Positions 6,283 to 11,566 of a stretch of DNA of 11,809 nucleotides are shown piece after piece. Within the stretch, counting starts at the first letter, position 1. Every line of letters starts with the position of its first letter. Where the stretch lies: NCBI GenBank assembly GCA_023129805.1, contig JAGMBK010000050.1, forward strand, positions 1-11,809. The letters run 5' to 3'. Below the pieces are notes generated by a model. It saw only the letters and a list, made by a program, of their open reading frames with translations. It was not told where the DNA came from and searched no databases. The stretch comes from Candidatus Zixiibacteriota bacterium (GTDB lineage: Bacteria; Zixibacteria; MSB-5A5; SM1-73). A program made the translations under genes and the position numbers.

Positions 6283-6384
6283 GTGGCGGGAAAGGAATTC
6301 CTTAATGAACTAAGGGAACTTATAACAGTATCCTTGGAGGCATATCTAGATTTCTTTCACGAGGATAAATCCTTCCTTTCCTGA
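6283..6384 (+). CDS. Possible small protein (33 aa, unrecognised)
   Basis: A GTG-started frame encodes 33 residues, beginning MAGKEFLNELRELITVSLEA and continuing with an acidic/aromatic tail to TGA. The composition suggests one amphipathic helix. A purine-rich AAGAAGGGG lies directly upstream, with somewhat tight spacing. The strong promoter at 6204-6232 would start the transcript about 44 nt before it, and an 8-bp hairpin (6390-6407) follows six bases after the stop. I recognise no family. The alternatives are a leader peptide for the gene at 6529 or chance. Kept only because promoter, start, stop and hairpin are so neatly ordered. Confidence 0.25.
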   Translation: MAGKEFLNELRELITVSLEAYLDFFHEDKSFLS

Positions 6385-6389
6385 AATTT

Positions 6390-6407
6390 AGGTAGTTTTA
6401 ACTACCT
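6390..6407. repeat. 8-bp hairpin AGGTAGTT / AACTACCT
   Basis: Perfect arms at 6390-6397 and 6400-6407 with a TT between them. There is no T-run on the plus strand, so it is at best a weak or Rho-aided terminator or pause site for the short transcript starting near 6239. It could also be a leader structure for the gene at 6529. Confidence 0.45.
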
Positions 6408-6528
6408 GCCTGTGGGGAGAATATCAGGTAGAAGTTGTTGGCTTGAGCCTGCCCTCGGCAACAGAGCCTTTCCAAACTCAAACTTCGGTTTTAGACTGTT
6501 TGCATGAAAGTGCGGGAGAGTAATTTTT

Positions 6529-7389
6529 ATGGGTTTTGCACGTTGGCAAGTGCAGGCAGCAGGCAGTAGGTGGCTGCACCTTTTGGTCGGACCTGGTAAA
6601 GAGAAAGATGTGACCCGACCGGGCGAACATCCCGAACGCCATCGACGCTTCATTATGCGAAGGCCAGCCTCGGACCAGGCTTGCGGCAAGCCGCCCCTGG
6701 CAAGTTGGGCTGAGAGTTTCATCTTCGCCGGTAGCTCTGCGCTCCTGTTGCTGGTGTCCACTCTTTTTCCCCAATATTGGTATTTTTCCTTTTTCGCCTT
6801 AACCCCCTTCCTCTATAGAATTATCAAAGCTACACCAGGCGAGTCCTTGCGGTTGGGATTTCTTTTTGGTCTTTCCTTCTTCGGGACTTGGTTGGTGAAT
6901 TCGTTTTTCACCTCTCCTTTTGTTTCCGCCCTCCAGCTACTTTCCGGCACAGCGCTTTTTGCTCTGTTCGGCTGGACAGTGGGGTGGGCACGAGAGCGTT
7001 GGGGATTTTATCCTTCCATTGTTGCGGTACTCTGGGTGGGCTTGGAAATGGGACTGGTGAAGCTGGGGTTTGTTGGCGGACTTGTAGTGAACGAAGTGAA
7101 TCTACTTTTAGGGGAAGCGGGATTCTCACACCCCTTCTTGCATGGTCTGGTCGGTCTTTTTGGTTTTCTAACGGTCTCGGCTATTATCGTTCTTTTGAAT
7201 TCCTTGTTGGTTCTGGTAATTGTCAAGACCCTGGAGATAAAAAGACCCAGGGTGAAGACAACTGCCGAAGATGAAAGGATATTAGACCTTTTCTTTACCC
7301 CCGGGCTTTCCGCCCAAAAAGTTTACCTGGTGCCGGAGAGCCGTGCTCCGCCTTTTCTCCCCAAAGCTGTATGTGTCACAATGCCGTAG
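6529..7389 (+). CDS. Lnt-like multi-pass membrane protein lacking the nitrilase domain
   Basis: The hydrophobic part resembles the N-terminal membrane domain of apolipoprotein N-acyltransferase (Lnt). The blocks are FPQYWYFSFFALTPFLYRII (about 80-99), the LGFLFGLSFFGTWL segment (109-122), a further helix at 134-152, and VAVLWVGLEMGL (165-176). There are about six membrane segments to residue 233. The nitrilase-like catalytic domain with Glu-Lys-Cys, which makes Lnt about 500 residues long, is absent; a soluble tail of about 50 residues follows. Acyl transfer is therefore unlikely, and a membrane scaffold, lipid-binding role or Lnt partner is guesswork. The start is uncertain: residues 1-56 are Arg/Pro-rich, GC-rich in DNA and unlike an Lnt N-terminus. 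Met43 (ATG at 6655) is a good alternative, although GGGAG precedes 6529 at reasonable spacing. Confidence 0.65.
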   Translation: MGFARWQVQAAGSRWLHLLVGPGKEKDVTRPGEHPERHRRFIMRRPASDQACGKPPLASWAESFIFAGSSALLLLVSTLFPQYWYFSFFALTPFLYRIIKATPGESLRLGFLFGLSFFGTWLVNSFFTSPFVSALQLLSGTALFALFGWTVGWARERWGFYPSIVAVLWVGLEMGLVKLGFVGGLVVNEVNLLLGEAGFSHPFLHGLVGLFGFLTVSAIIVLLNSLLVLVIVKTLEIKRPRVKTTAEDERILDLFFTPGLSAQKVYLVPESRAPPFLPKAVCVTMP

Positions 7390-7402
7390 GTCAAGCATGT
7401 CC

Positions 7403-7432
7403 GTTCACGGTGAATCCGTTCAGGATGAATCC
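7403..7432 (+). repeat. Two tandem 15-nt units
   Basis: GTTCACGGTGAATCC (7403-7417) and GTTCAGGATGAATCC (7418-7432) match at 13 of 15 positions. A small local tandem duplication between the two genes; no function is apparent. Confidence 0.5.
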
Positions 7433-7442
7433 GAAGGACTAC

Positions 7443-7491
7443 TTGACAAAAAAATGTTGTCAACCACCCGCCTTTGGCGGGGATGGTTGAC
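7443..7491 (+). promoter_or_regulatory. Competing hairpins upstream of the surface-protein gene
   Basis: GTCAACCA (7459-7466) pairs with TGGTTGAC (7484-7491), and CCCGCC-TTT-GGCGGG (7467-7481) stacks on top with a 2-nt bulge. The same left arm, as TTGTCAA at 7457-7463, can instead pair with TTGACAA at 7443-7449. The two pairings exclude each other. This could end or attenuate read-through from the Lnt-like gene, or be an insertion palindrome. Confidence 0.45.
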
Positions 7492-7514
7492 CTACAATAG
7501 CTTTAATCTAATAA
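7487..7514 (+). promoter_or_regulatory. Possible promoter of the IPTL-CTERM-like gene
   Basis: TTGACC (7487-7492), 16-nt spacer, TAATAA (7509-7514). The -35 overlaps the right arm of the 7459-7491 hairpin. Transcription would begin near 7521, leaving a 20-nt leader that holds the strong ribosome-binding site TAAGGAG at 7526-7532. The match is moderate. Confidence 0.35.
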
Positions 7515-7540
7515 CCTTATGTGTGTAAGGAGAATAAAAA

Positions 7541-8299
7541 ATGCGTAAAAATATCTTACTGATTGTTTTGGTGGCGGCGATTTTTGTCTTTGTCGGAGCT
7601 ATGAGCAACAGCGCAAAAGCTGCCGATGATCCGGTGGATCTAATCAAAAACGCCAAAACGCCGGTGCATCTTCACTCTTTAGCTCCTGGGGATGAGTTAG
7701 TCCATCCTTTGGAAAGCTGGATTAGCACTATGTGGCACTCACTTTATCCACCCGCTACGTACTGCCATGTATGGCATGTTATCGATGAGAGAGACAATGG
7801 TATCCCCGGGCTTAACCCTTCAGACAAGCTCAAAATCGAGCATGTGCCGGATGGTAGCTGGGTATGGGTCCACGTGGAAGAAGTGACGAAAACTCTTAAG
7901 CTCAGCAGGGTGGAGTTCCCGGATGACACTATGTATGTCGAATATACCGGCGGATATGATAGCTTAATGAACCCCGAAACTGATCCAGACTATCATCCAG
8001 TTTCCACTTGGTGGCACGAGATTGTCCCAGAATTTTGCACGTTTTACCATCTCACCAACTGGGTGGATAATGGAGATGGTGAGTTGAGCTTTTGCGACCA
8101 AATTGATCTGACAGACACGTTGGACCAAGTCACCTCGTGGCACGTGGAGGATGTGGCCACTGACATCCTGGTCCAATCGATACCGGATCCCACCGTTCCG
8201 ACCATGACCCAGTGGGGAGTTATCATCCTGGTGGTGTTGATCCTTGCAAGCGCTATCTTCATCATGGTTAGAAGGAGAAGAGCAACGGTACCGGCTTAA
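7541..8299 (+). CDS. Secreted surface protein, duplicated WH/C/H/HVE domain, IPTL-CTERM-like anchor
   Basis: A 252-residue exported protein of unknown function. Residues 1-27 are a signal peptide (KN, hydrophobic core, AKA|AD). Residues about 62-119 and 156-213 are two copies of one domain. Conserved between copies are W65-H66/W158-H159, P70/P163, C75/C166, H79/H170, an acidic turn with Asp-Asn-Gly, D95/D186, and HVEEV/HVEDV (H111-V-E113/H201-V-E203). The repeated His, Cys and Glu suggest metal or ligand binding, which is inference. The C-terminus reads VPTMTQWG, then about 17 hydrophobic residues and RRRR, resembling IPTL-CTERM protein-sorting tails (PTLxxWG, helix, basic cluster), so it is probably membrane- or surface-attached. 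The start is well supported by AAGGAG 8 nt upstream. No sorting enzyme is seen in the window. A likely terminator lies at 8507-8549. Confidence 0.8.
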   Translation: MRKNILLIVLVAAIFVFVGAMSNSAKAADDPVDLIKNAKTPVHLHSLAPGDELVHPLESWISTMWHSLYPPATYCHVWHVIDERDNGIPGLNPSDKLKIEHVPDGSWVWVHVEEVTKTLKLSRVEFPDDTMYVEYTGGYDSLMNPETDPDYHPVSTWWHEIVPEFCTFYHLTNWVDNGDGELSFCDQIDLTDTLDQVTSWHVEDVATDILVQSIPDPTVPTMTQWGVIILVVLILASAIFIMVRRRRATVPA

Positions 8300-8308
8300 A
8301 GGTGATCT

Positions 8309-8328
8309 GTCAACGGATGGAACGGATT
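8309..8328 (+). repeat. Dispersed repeat GTCaaCGGATGgAACGGAT, also at 19-38
   Basis: GTCAACGGATGGAACGGATT here and GTCAGCGGATGAAACGGATA at 19-38 agree at 17 of 20 positions. Both lie in intergenic DNA 8 kb apart, so this is probably a short dispersed repeat. Confidence 0.4.
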
Positions 8329-8506
8329 AAACGGATGGGAAGCTGTCGCGTCTGCAACGTGTGGTGCCAAAGTGAACCATCTAAACTCGTATGGAGTTGC
8401 TCACCTTCTAAGCTAATGCACACCTTTGGTTGTTAGTCTACCATGTTGGGGCAGGGGTTCAAACCCCTGCCCTCAGCCAGAGAACACCTGATTCAGGGCA
8501 GAAATC

Positions 8507-8549
8507 GAAACCTCTTCCGGTCTCCCACCTGGAAGGGGTTTCTCTTTTT
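8507..8549 (+). terminator. Rho-independent terminator after the surface-protein gene
   Basis: GAAACCTCTTCC (8507-8518) pairs with GGAAGGGGTTTC (8531-8542). The one non-Watson-Crick position is a G-U pair, giving a 12-bp RNA stem with a 12-nt loop, followed at once by TCTTTTT. It lies about 210 bp after the stop codon of the surface-protein gene, far but with no gene in between. Confidence 0.6.
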
Positions 8550-8657
8550 GTAGTCCTCAGACTTATCTTATTCATTTTTCGGCCAAGAGCAAAATTGAGC
8601 TATCCTATACCTATCAGTTCCCTGAACTGGCAGGAGACTTCCAGGCAGGTTTTTTCA

Positions 8658-8748
8658 TTGCGTCAGGATATTGTCCCTTTGGATCTTGAGATTATCCTGA
8701 CGCTATCAGTGCCTGAAATCGGGACTACAAAGTCCCGATGCAACAGAA
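8658..8748. repeat. REP-like bipartite unit C, distant copy of the RAYT-flanking repeat
   Basis: The left hairpin has arms GCGTCAGGATA (8660-8670) and TATCCTGACGC (8693-8703). The right hairpin has arms ATCGGGACT (8718-8726) and AGTCCCGAT (8731-8739) with an ACAA loop, followed by GCAACAGAAAA. It has the same two hairpins, order, spacer length and trailing sequence as the units beside the RAYT 5 kb away, which makes it a dispersed family probably mobilised by that enzyme. Confidence 0.8.
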
Positions 8749-9103
8749 AAATTGCCCAGTTGGGCACTCCAGTCCACTGGATCTATCCGTAGTGCATTAA
8801 CTTGTCAATGTTGTGGAAGCCCCGCAAAGCGGGATCTCCGCTTCGCTCTGACAAGCTTCCGCACTCCTGACTGATAAACCTGAAGGTTTATACTCCAAAG
8901 ACCCGGGCGCTGAAACGTCGCTCCCAGGCGGATTGTCCTACGGATCCTTCGGATTATCATCTGCCGTCTCTTTCAAACTATCAGCTTACACAGTTCGTTA
9001 GTTTTACATATTTGTCCTCCACTCCTTTTCCTGTGCCTGTTAGGTCACCTCACCTGGCAGAAAACTTCCAGGGGGGTTCTTACAAAACTCCCATATAAAT
9101 TCC

Positions 9104-9132
9104 TTGCCATAGGAGTGCAGTAAGTGTATATT
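9104..9132 (+). promoter_or_regulatory. Putative promoter of the aminotransferase-folB-folK run
   Basis: TTGCCA (9104-9109), 17-nt spacer, TATATT (9127-9132). The predicted start near 9139 gives a leader of about 46 nt before the ATG at 9185. Confidence 0.6.
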
Positions 9133-9184
9133 TAAAGATTGCATTGATCAGAGTGATTACAAATCTTCAGGTCGGTCTTATAAT

Positions 9185-10393
9185 ATGATCAAGAAGCTCA
9201 TCATTGAAAAGGCAGAAAGGCTTCAGAAACTCCCTCCCACACCATTCGTGGAAGCAAAGAGGGTCAAACAAGGGTTGATCCGAAGAGGAGTGGAGGTGAT
9301 CGACTTAGGTGAACTTGATCCAGACCCATCATTAAGAGATTATTTCTTCCCCCCCTTCGAGGGAAGCGAGGTGTTTGCTCTTTCGGATTCAAGAATCTGG
9401 CAAGAGCTAAAACAGAAAATAGGGAAATGGTTGGAGCAAAGATACGACCTGAAGACAAAATCTGAAAGAGAGATTCTCCCCTTCTTCGGTGAAAAGAAGG
9501 GGATCTATTACCTCCTGTTGAGTCTTATCAATCCCGGCGAAGTGGTGTCGGTGCCTGATCCGGGTGAACCAATATATAAAATAGCTTCGGTCTTAGCGGG
9601 AGCCGAAGTGGAAGCCTTTCCTTTGCTGGAGAGGAACGATTATCTTCCCAATCTGAGTGTTTTTCTTTCTTCCCGACGAGCGGGCAGTCTTCCAAAGATC
9701 TTTTTTCTGAATTATCCCCACAATCCCACCTCATCTGTGGCAGATTCTGCATTTTTCCAGGAGGTGGTAGAGTGGGCGGGAAAGAAAAACGTGCTGGTAA
9801 TAAATGATGCCTCCGGGAATGAAATATGTTATGATGATCACCTCCCTGTTTCTCTTTTGCAGACTAAGAGCGCCAAAAAGCTGGCAGTGGAGAGGTTCTC
9901 CTTCTTTGCCTTGACCGGCATCCAGTTCGGTTTTCTGGTAGGAGACAGAGGAATCATATCTCAGGTAGAGTCTGTGCAAGAGGCCTTAGGAGAGACGGTT
10001 TCAAAGGCGTCGGTGCTTCAGGCTTTAGAGATTTTGAAAAACCACCCACAGATTGTGCAAAAAAACAATCTGGAATTTGCGGTAAGAAAAGATACTTTGT
10101 TGAAGGGACTTTTCAATTTAGGCTGGAAAGCAAAAAAGCCAAAGGCAGGACCCTTTGTATGGGTGAAGATTCCGCCGAGATACTCATCTGTTGGATTCTT
10201 CCGTATGCTTCTGAGGAAAGCCGGGGTGTTGGTCTCACCTGGCTTCGGGTTCGGTGAATATGGGGAAGGGTATATCCGAATAGCTTTGAACCTCCCCGCT
10301 GATCAGATCCAGAAAGCTTTGGAGAGGATAGAGAGACATTCCCACATCTGGCAAAGAAGATACCGACCAAAAAATCTTATGACGAATGATTAA
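9185..10393 (+). CDS. DapL-like aminotransferase homologue lacking the PLP lysine
   Basis: A 402-residue fold-type I aminotransferase homologue, closest in pattern to LL-diaminopimelate aminotransferases (KAERLQKLPPTPFVEAKR, INPGEVVSVPDPGEPIY, LAGAEVEAFPL). The length is normal and the frame is open. The active site is eroded. Where the family has SxSKxxxMTGWRxGF it reads RFSFFALTGIQFGF, with no lysine from 233 to 273, so the Schiff-base Lys is gone and the phosphate-binding Arg is Q247. The Tyr that holds PLP O3' is apparently G211 (NDASGNE), and NPTG is NPTS. N180, D208 and the substrate-carboxylate Arg (R365 in GYIRIAL) remain. It is probably a pseudoenzyme with a binding or regulatory role. 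It is the first gene before folB and folK, 64 bp upstream of folB. The last residues (LMTND) are encoded by an intergenic repeat. Confidence 0.85.
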   Translation: MIKKLIIEKAERLQKLPPTPFVEAKRVKQGLIRRGVEVIDLGELDPDPSLRDYFFPPFEGSEVFALSDSRIWQELKQKIGKWLEQRYDLKTKSEREILPFFGEKKGIYYLLLSLINPGEVVSVPDPGEPIYKIASVLAGAEVEAFPLLERNDYLPNLSVFLSSRRAGSLPKIFFLNYPHNPTSSVADSAFFQEVVEWAGKKNVLVINDASGNEICYDDHLPVSLLQTKSAKKLAVERFSFFALTGIQFGFLVGDRGIISQVESVQEALGETVSKASVLQALEILKNHPQIVQKNNLEFAVRKDTLLKGLFNLGWKAKKPKAGPFVWVKIPPRYSSVGFFRMLLRKAGVLVSPGFGFGEYGEGYIRIALNLPADQIQKALERIERHSHIWQRRYRPKNLMTND

Positions 10394-10450
10394 TGACGGA
10401 TGACGAATTTCAAAAGCATTATATTATTCGTCATGCGTCATTCGTCATTA
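10379..10450. repeat. Nested inverted repeats of ATGACGAAT between aminotransferase and folB
   Basis: ATGACGAAT occurs at 10379-10387 and 10400-10408, and its complement ATTCGTCAT at 10426-10434 and 10440-10448, so outer and inner arms pair. TAATGAC (10391-10397) also pairs with GTCATTA (10444-10450). The array overlaps the last codons and stop of the aminotransferase and ends 7 bp before folB, where it would place a hairpin over the folB leader. Confidence 0.7.
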
Positions 10451-10457
10451 AATTATC

Positions 10458-10832
10458 ATGGGTGTTATCAGATTACATAACATGACCTTCTATGGATATC
10501 ATGGGATCTCCGCAGCAGAGAGGCAGACCGGCAGAAGGTTCGAGGTAGATGTGGAGTTGGTGGTGGATATGGACAAACCCGCCAGAAGCGATAAGTTGAA
10601 AGATACCGTAAATTATACCAAAGTCTATCGCACAGTTGAGGAACTGGTGGCAAAAAATAGATTCGCCCTTCTGGAGACGATTGCGGTAAGGTTGGCAAAC
10701 CAGATTCTAAAAAGATTCAAGCCTAAAGAGGTCACAATACGAGTAAGAAAAAAGATTCCTCCGGTCCCGGGAAACTTAGATCACATAGAGGTGGAGGTCA
10801 AACGAAAACGCAGGAGGACAAAACGTAAGTAG
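10458..10832 (+). CDS. folB: Dihydroneopterin aldolase
   Basis: Converts 7,8-dihydroneopterin to 6-hydroxymethyl-dihydropterin plus glycolaldehyde in folate synthesis (cytoplasmic, normally an oligomer). The 124-residue length is typical. Family blocks are MTFYGYHGISAAERQTGRRFEVDVEL with the conserved Glu in AAERQ, the tyrosine in VNYTKVY, the pterin-anchoring Glu in LLETIAVRLA, and the catalytic Lys in VRKKIPPVPGNLDHIEVEV. A strongly basic tail (KRKRRRTKRK) extends past the usual end. No Shine-Dalgarno is obvious before the ATG, and the nested inverted repeats lie immediately upstream. This start gives the standard N-terminus. Its product is the substrate of the FolK encoded 37 bp downstream. 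Confidence 0.95.
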   Translation: MGVIRLHNMTFYGYHGISAAERQTGRRFEVDVELVVDMDKPARSDKLKDTVNYTKVYRTVEELVAKNRFALLETIAVRLANQILKRFKPKEVTIRVRKKIPPVPGNLDHIEVEVKRKRRRTKRK

Positions 10833-10859
10833 GTGAGGTAAATAAGCTTGAGAAAGTCC

Positions 10860-10863
10860 GAGG
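10860..10863 (+). promoter_or_regulatory. Ribosome-binding site that decides the folK TTG start
   Basis: GAGG, 6 nt before TTG at 10870, is the only good signal in the gap. The next residues, ATVHVSLGSNLGDR, are the expected HPPK N-terminus, so no upstream or downstream ATG is needed. Confidence 0.6.
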
Positions 10864-10869
10864 TTTACT

Positions 10870-11364
10870 TTGGCGACGGTTCATGTAAGCTTGGGTTCAA
10901 ATTTAGGCGATAGGTTCCAACATCTAAGAACGGCAATTGAGAAGATAGAGGAATCAGATAAAATCTTAATCAAGGAGGTCTCCTCTGTATATGAGAGTGA
11001 GCCGGTGGGATATGAAAATCAGAGATGGTTTTTGAACCTGGTTTTTGAAGTTCAAACATCTTTTGATCCTCTCCTCTTGTTGGAATATCTTTTAGCCATA
11101 GAAGACCAGATGGGAAGGAAAAGAGAAGAAAAATGGGGAGCCAGAAACATCGATCTGGATTTACTGCTTTACGATAACCTAATTGTGAATTCGGATCGGC
11201 TCACCATACCGCATCCGCAAATGCACCAAAGAAGATTTGTTTTAATACCTCTGGCACAAATTGCCCCCCAGCTTTTGCATCCGTTGTTGAAAAAAACTGT
11301 AAGGCAGCTTCTGGAAAGCTGTGAGGATAAATCCATGGTAAAGTTGTATTCAGAAAAAATATAA
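10870..11364 (+). CDS. folK: HPPK, 2-amino-4-hydroxy-6-hydroxymethyldihydropteridine pyrophosphokinase
   Basis: Transfers pyrophosphate from ATP to 6-hydroxymethyl-dihydropterin, the step after FolB. The 164-residue product is of normal length. Motifs are SLGSNLGDR (about 7-15), SSVYESEPVGYENQRWFLN (pterin pocket), and WGARNIDLDLLLYDN with the two Mg2+-binding Asp of DLD, followed by IPHPQMHQRRFVLIPLAQIAP. The residue before WG is Lys rather than the more common Arg, a mild change. It starts with TTG. The neighbours are folB upstream, probably in the same transcript, and a deoxynucleoside kinase after a 202-bp gap that holds a MITE-like element. folP and folE are not in the window. Confidence 0.95.
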   Translation: MATVHVSLGSNLGDRFQHLRTAIEKIEESDKILIKEVSSVYESEPVGYENQRWFLNLVFEVQTSFDPLLLLEYLLAIEDQMGRKREEKWGARNIDLDLLLYDNLIVNSDRLTIPHPQMHQRRFVLIPLAQIAPQLLHPLLKKTVRQLLESCEDKSMVKLYSEKI

Positions 11365-11456
11365 ATCTTCTTTACACTGCCTGGGTTGCCAATTATATTT
11401 ATCCAGCGTTTAAAACGATCATATTCTATGGCAAATGCATTAAAAGATTTTGCATC

Positions 11457-11529
11457 GTCATTGCGAGCGACTGAAAGGAGCGTGGTCCCGCCATAGGCGG
11501 GACTTCGTCGCTTTGCTCCTCGCAATGAC
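11457..11529. mobile_element. 73-bp MITE-like palindromic element (GTCATTGCGAG ends)
   Basis: Perfect 11-bp terminal inverted repeats, GTCATTGCGAG (11457-11467) and CTCGCAATGAC (11519-11529), enclose a second perfect 8-bp hairpin, GTCCCGCC-ATA-GGCGGGAC (11485-11503). Elements with ATTGCGAGCG-type ends are widespread non-autonomous repeats in environmental bacterial genomes. No transposase is encoded within it. It separates folK from the kinase gene and could act on the mRNA as a hairpin. Confidence 0.75.
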
Positions 11530-11566
11530 ATTCTATTGAATACGTTTGTATTAGTAAGAGTCGGCA

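Larger units (their letters stand above)
5724..6528. other. Gene-poor divergent intergenic region
   Basis: About 800 bp between the leftward HNH gene and the rightward membrane-protein gene. It holds the HNH promoter, an 8-bp hairpin (CCCTTCCC at 6012-6019 with GGGAAGGG at 6055-6062), the strong rightward promoter at 6204-6232, a possible 33-codon ORF (6283-6384) and a hairpin at 6390-6407. Positions 5800-6000 and 6410-6520 show nothing recognisable. The 61-codon ORF from 6128 runs through the promoter and is not believed. Confidence 0.6.
8300..9184. other. 885-bp non-coding mosaic of palindromes and degenerate repeats
   Basis: No believable gene. In order it holds: the short repeat at 8309; an 11-bp hairpin GGGCAGGGGTT/AACCCCTGCCC near 8449-8472; a terminator (8507-8549); a hairpin repeat CTGGCAG-GAGA-CTTCCAG (8627-8644) with a second copy at 9054-9070; the REP-like unit (8658-8745); overlapping inverted repeats CTTGTCA (8801-8807)/TGACAAG (8849-8855) and CCCGC-AAA-GCGGG (8821-8833); ATAAACC-TGAA-GGTTTAT (8874-8891); a degenerate REP loop (8931-8959); and the promoter at 9104-9132. 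Confidence 0.65.

Noticed and set aside
6128..6313. 61-codon plus-strand ORF
   Set aside because: It runs straight through the consensus promoter at 6204-6232, and its start has no ribosome-binding site.
6402..6774. Two overlapping minus-strand ORFs of 119 and 98 codons
   Set aside because: They are shadows of the GC-rich 5' part of the Lnt-like gene, with no start signal and low-complexity composition.
8449..8472. GGGGTTCAAACCCC resembling a tRNA T-arm
   Set aside because: No acceptor, D or anticodon arms can be drawn around it, and there is no CCA; it is a simple 11-bp palindrome.
8430..8792. 120-codon plus-strand ORF
   Set aside because: Its sequence is translated hairpins and the REP-like unit; no protein-like conservation, no ribosome-binding site, and the terminator lies inside it.
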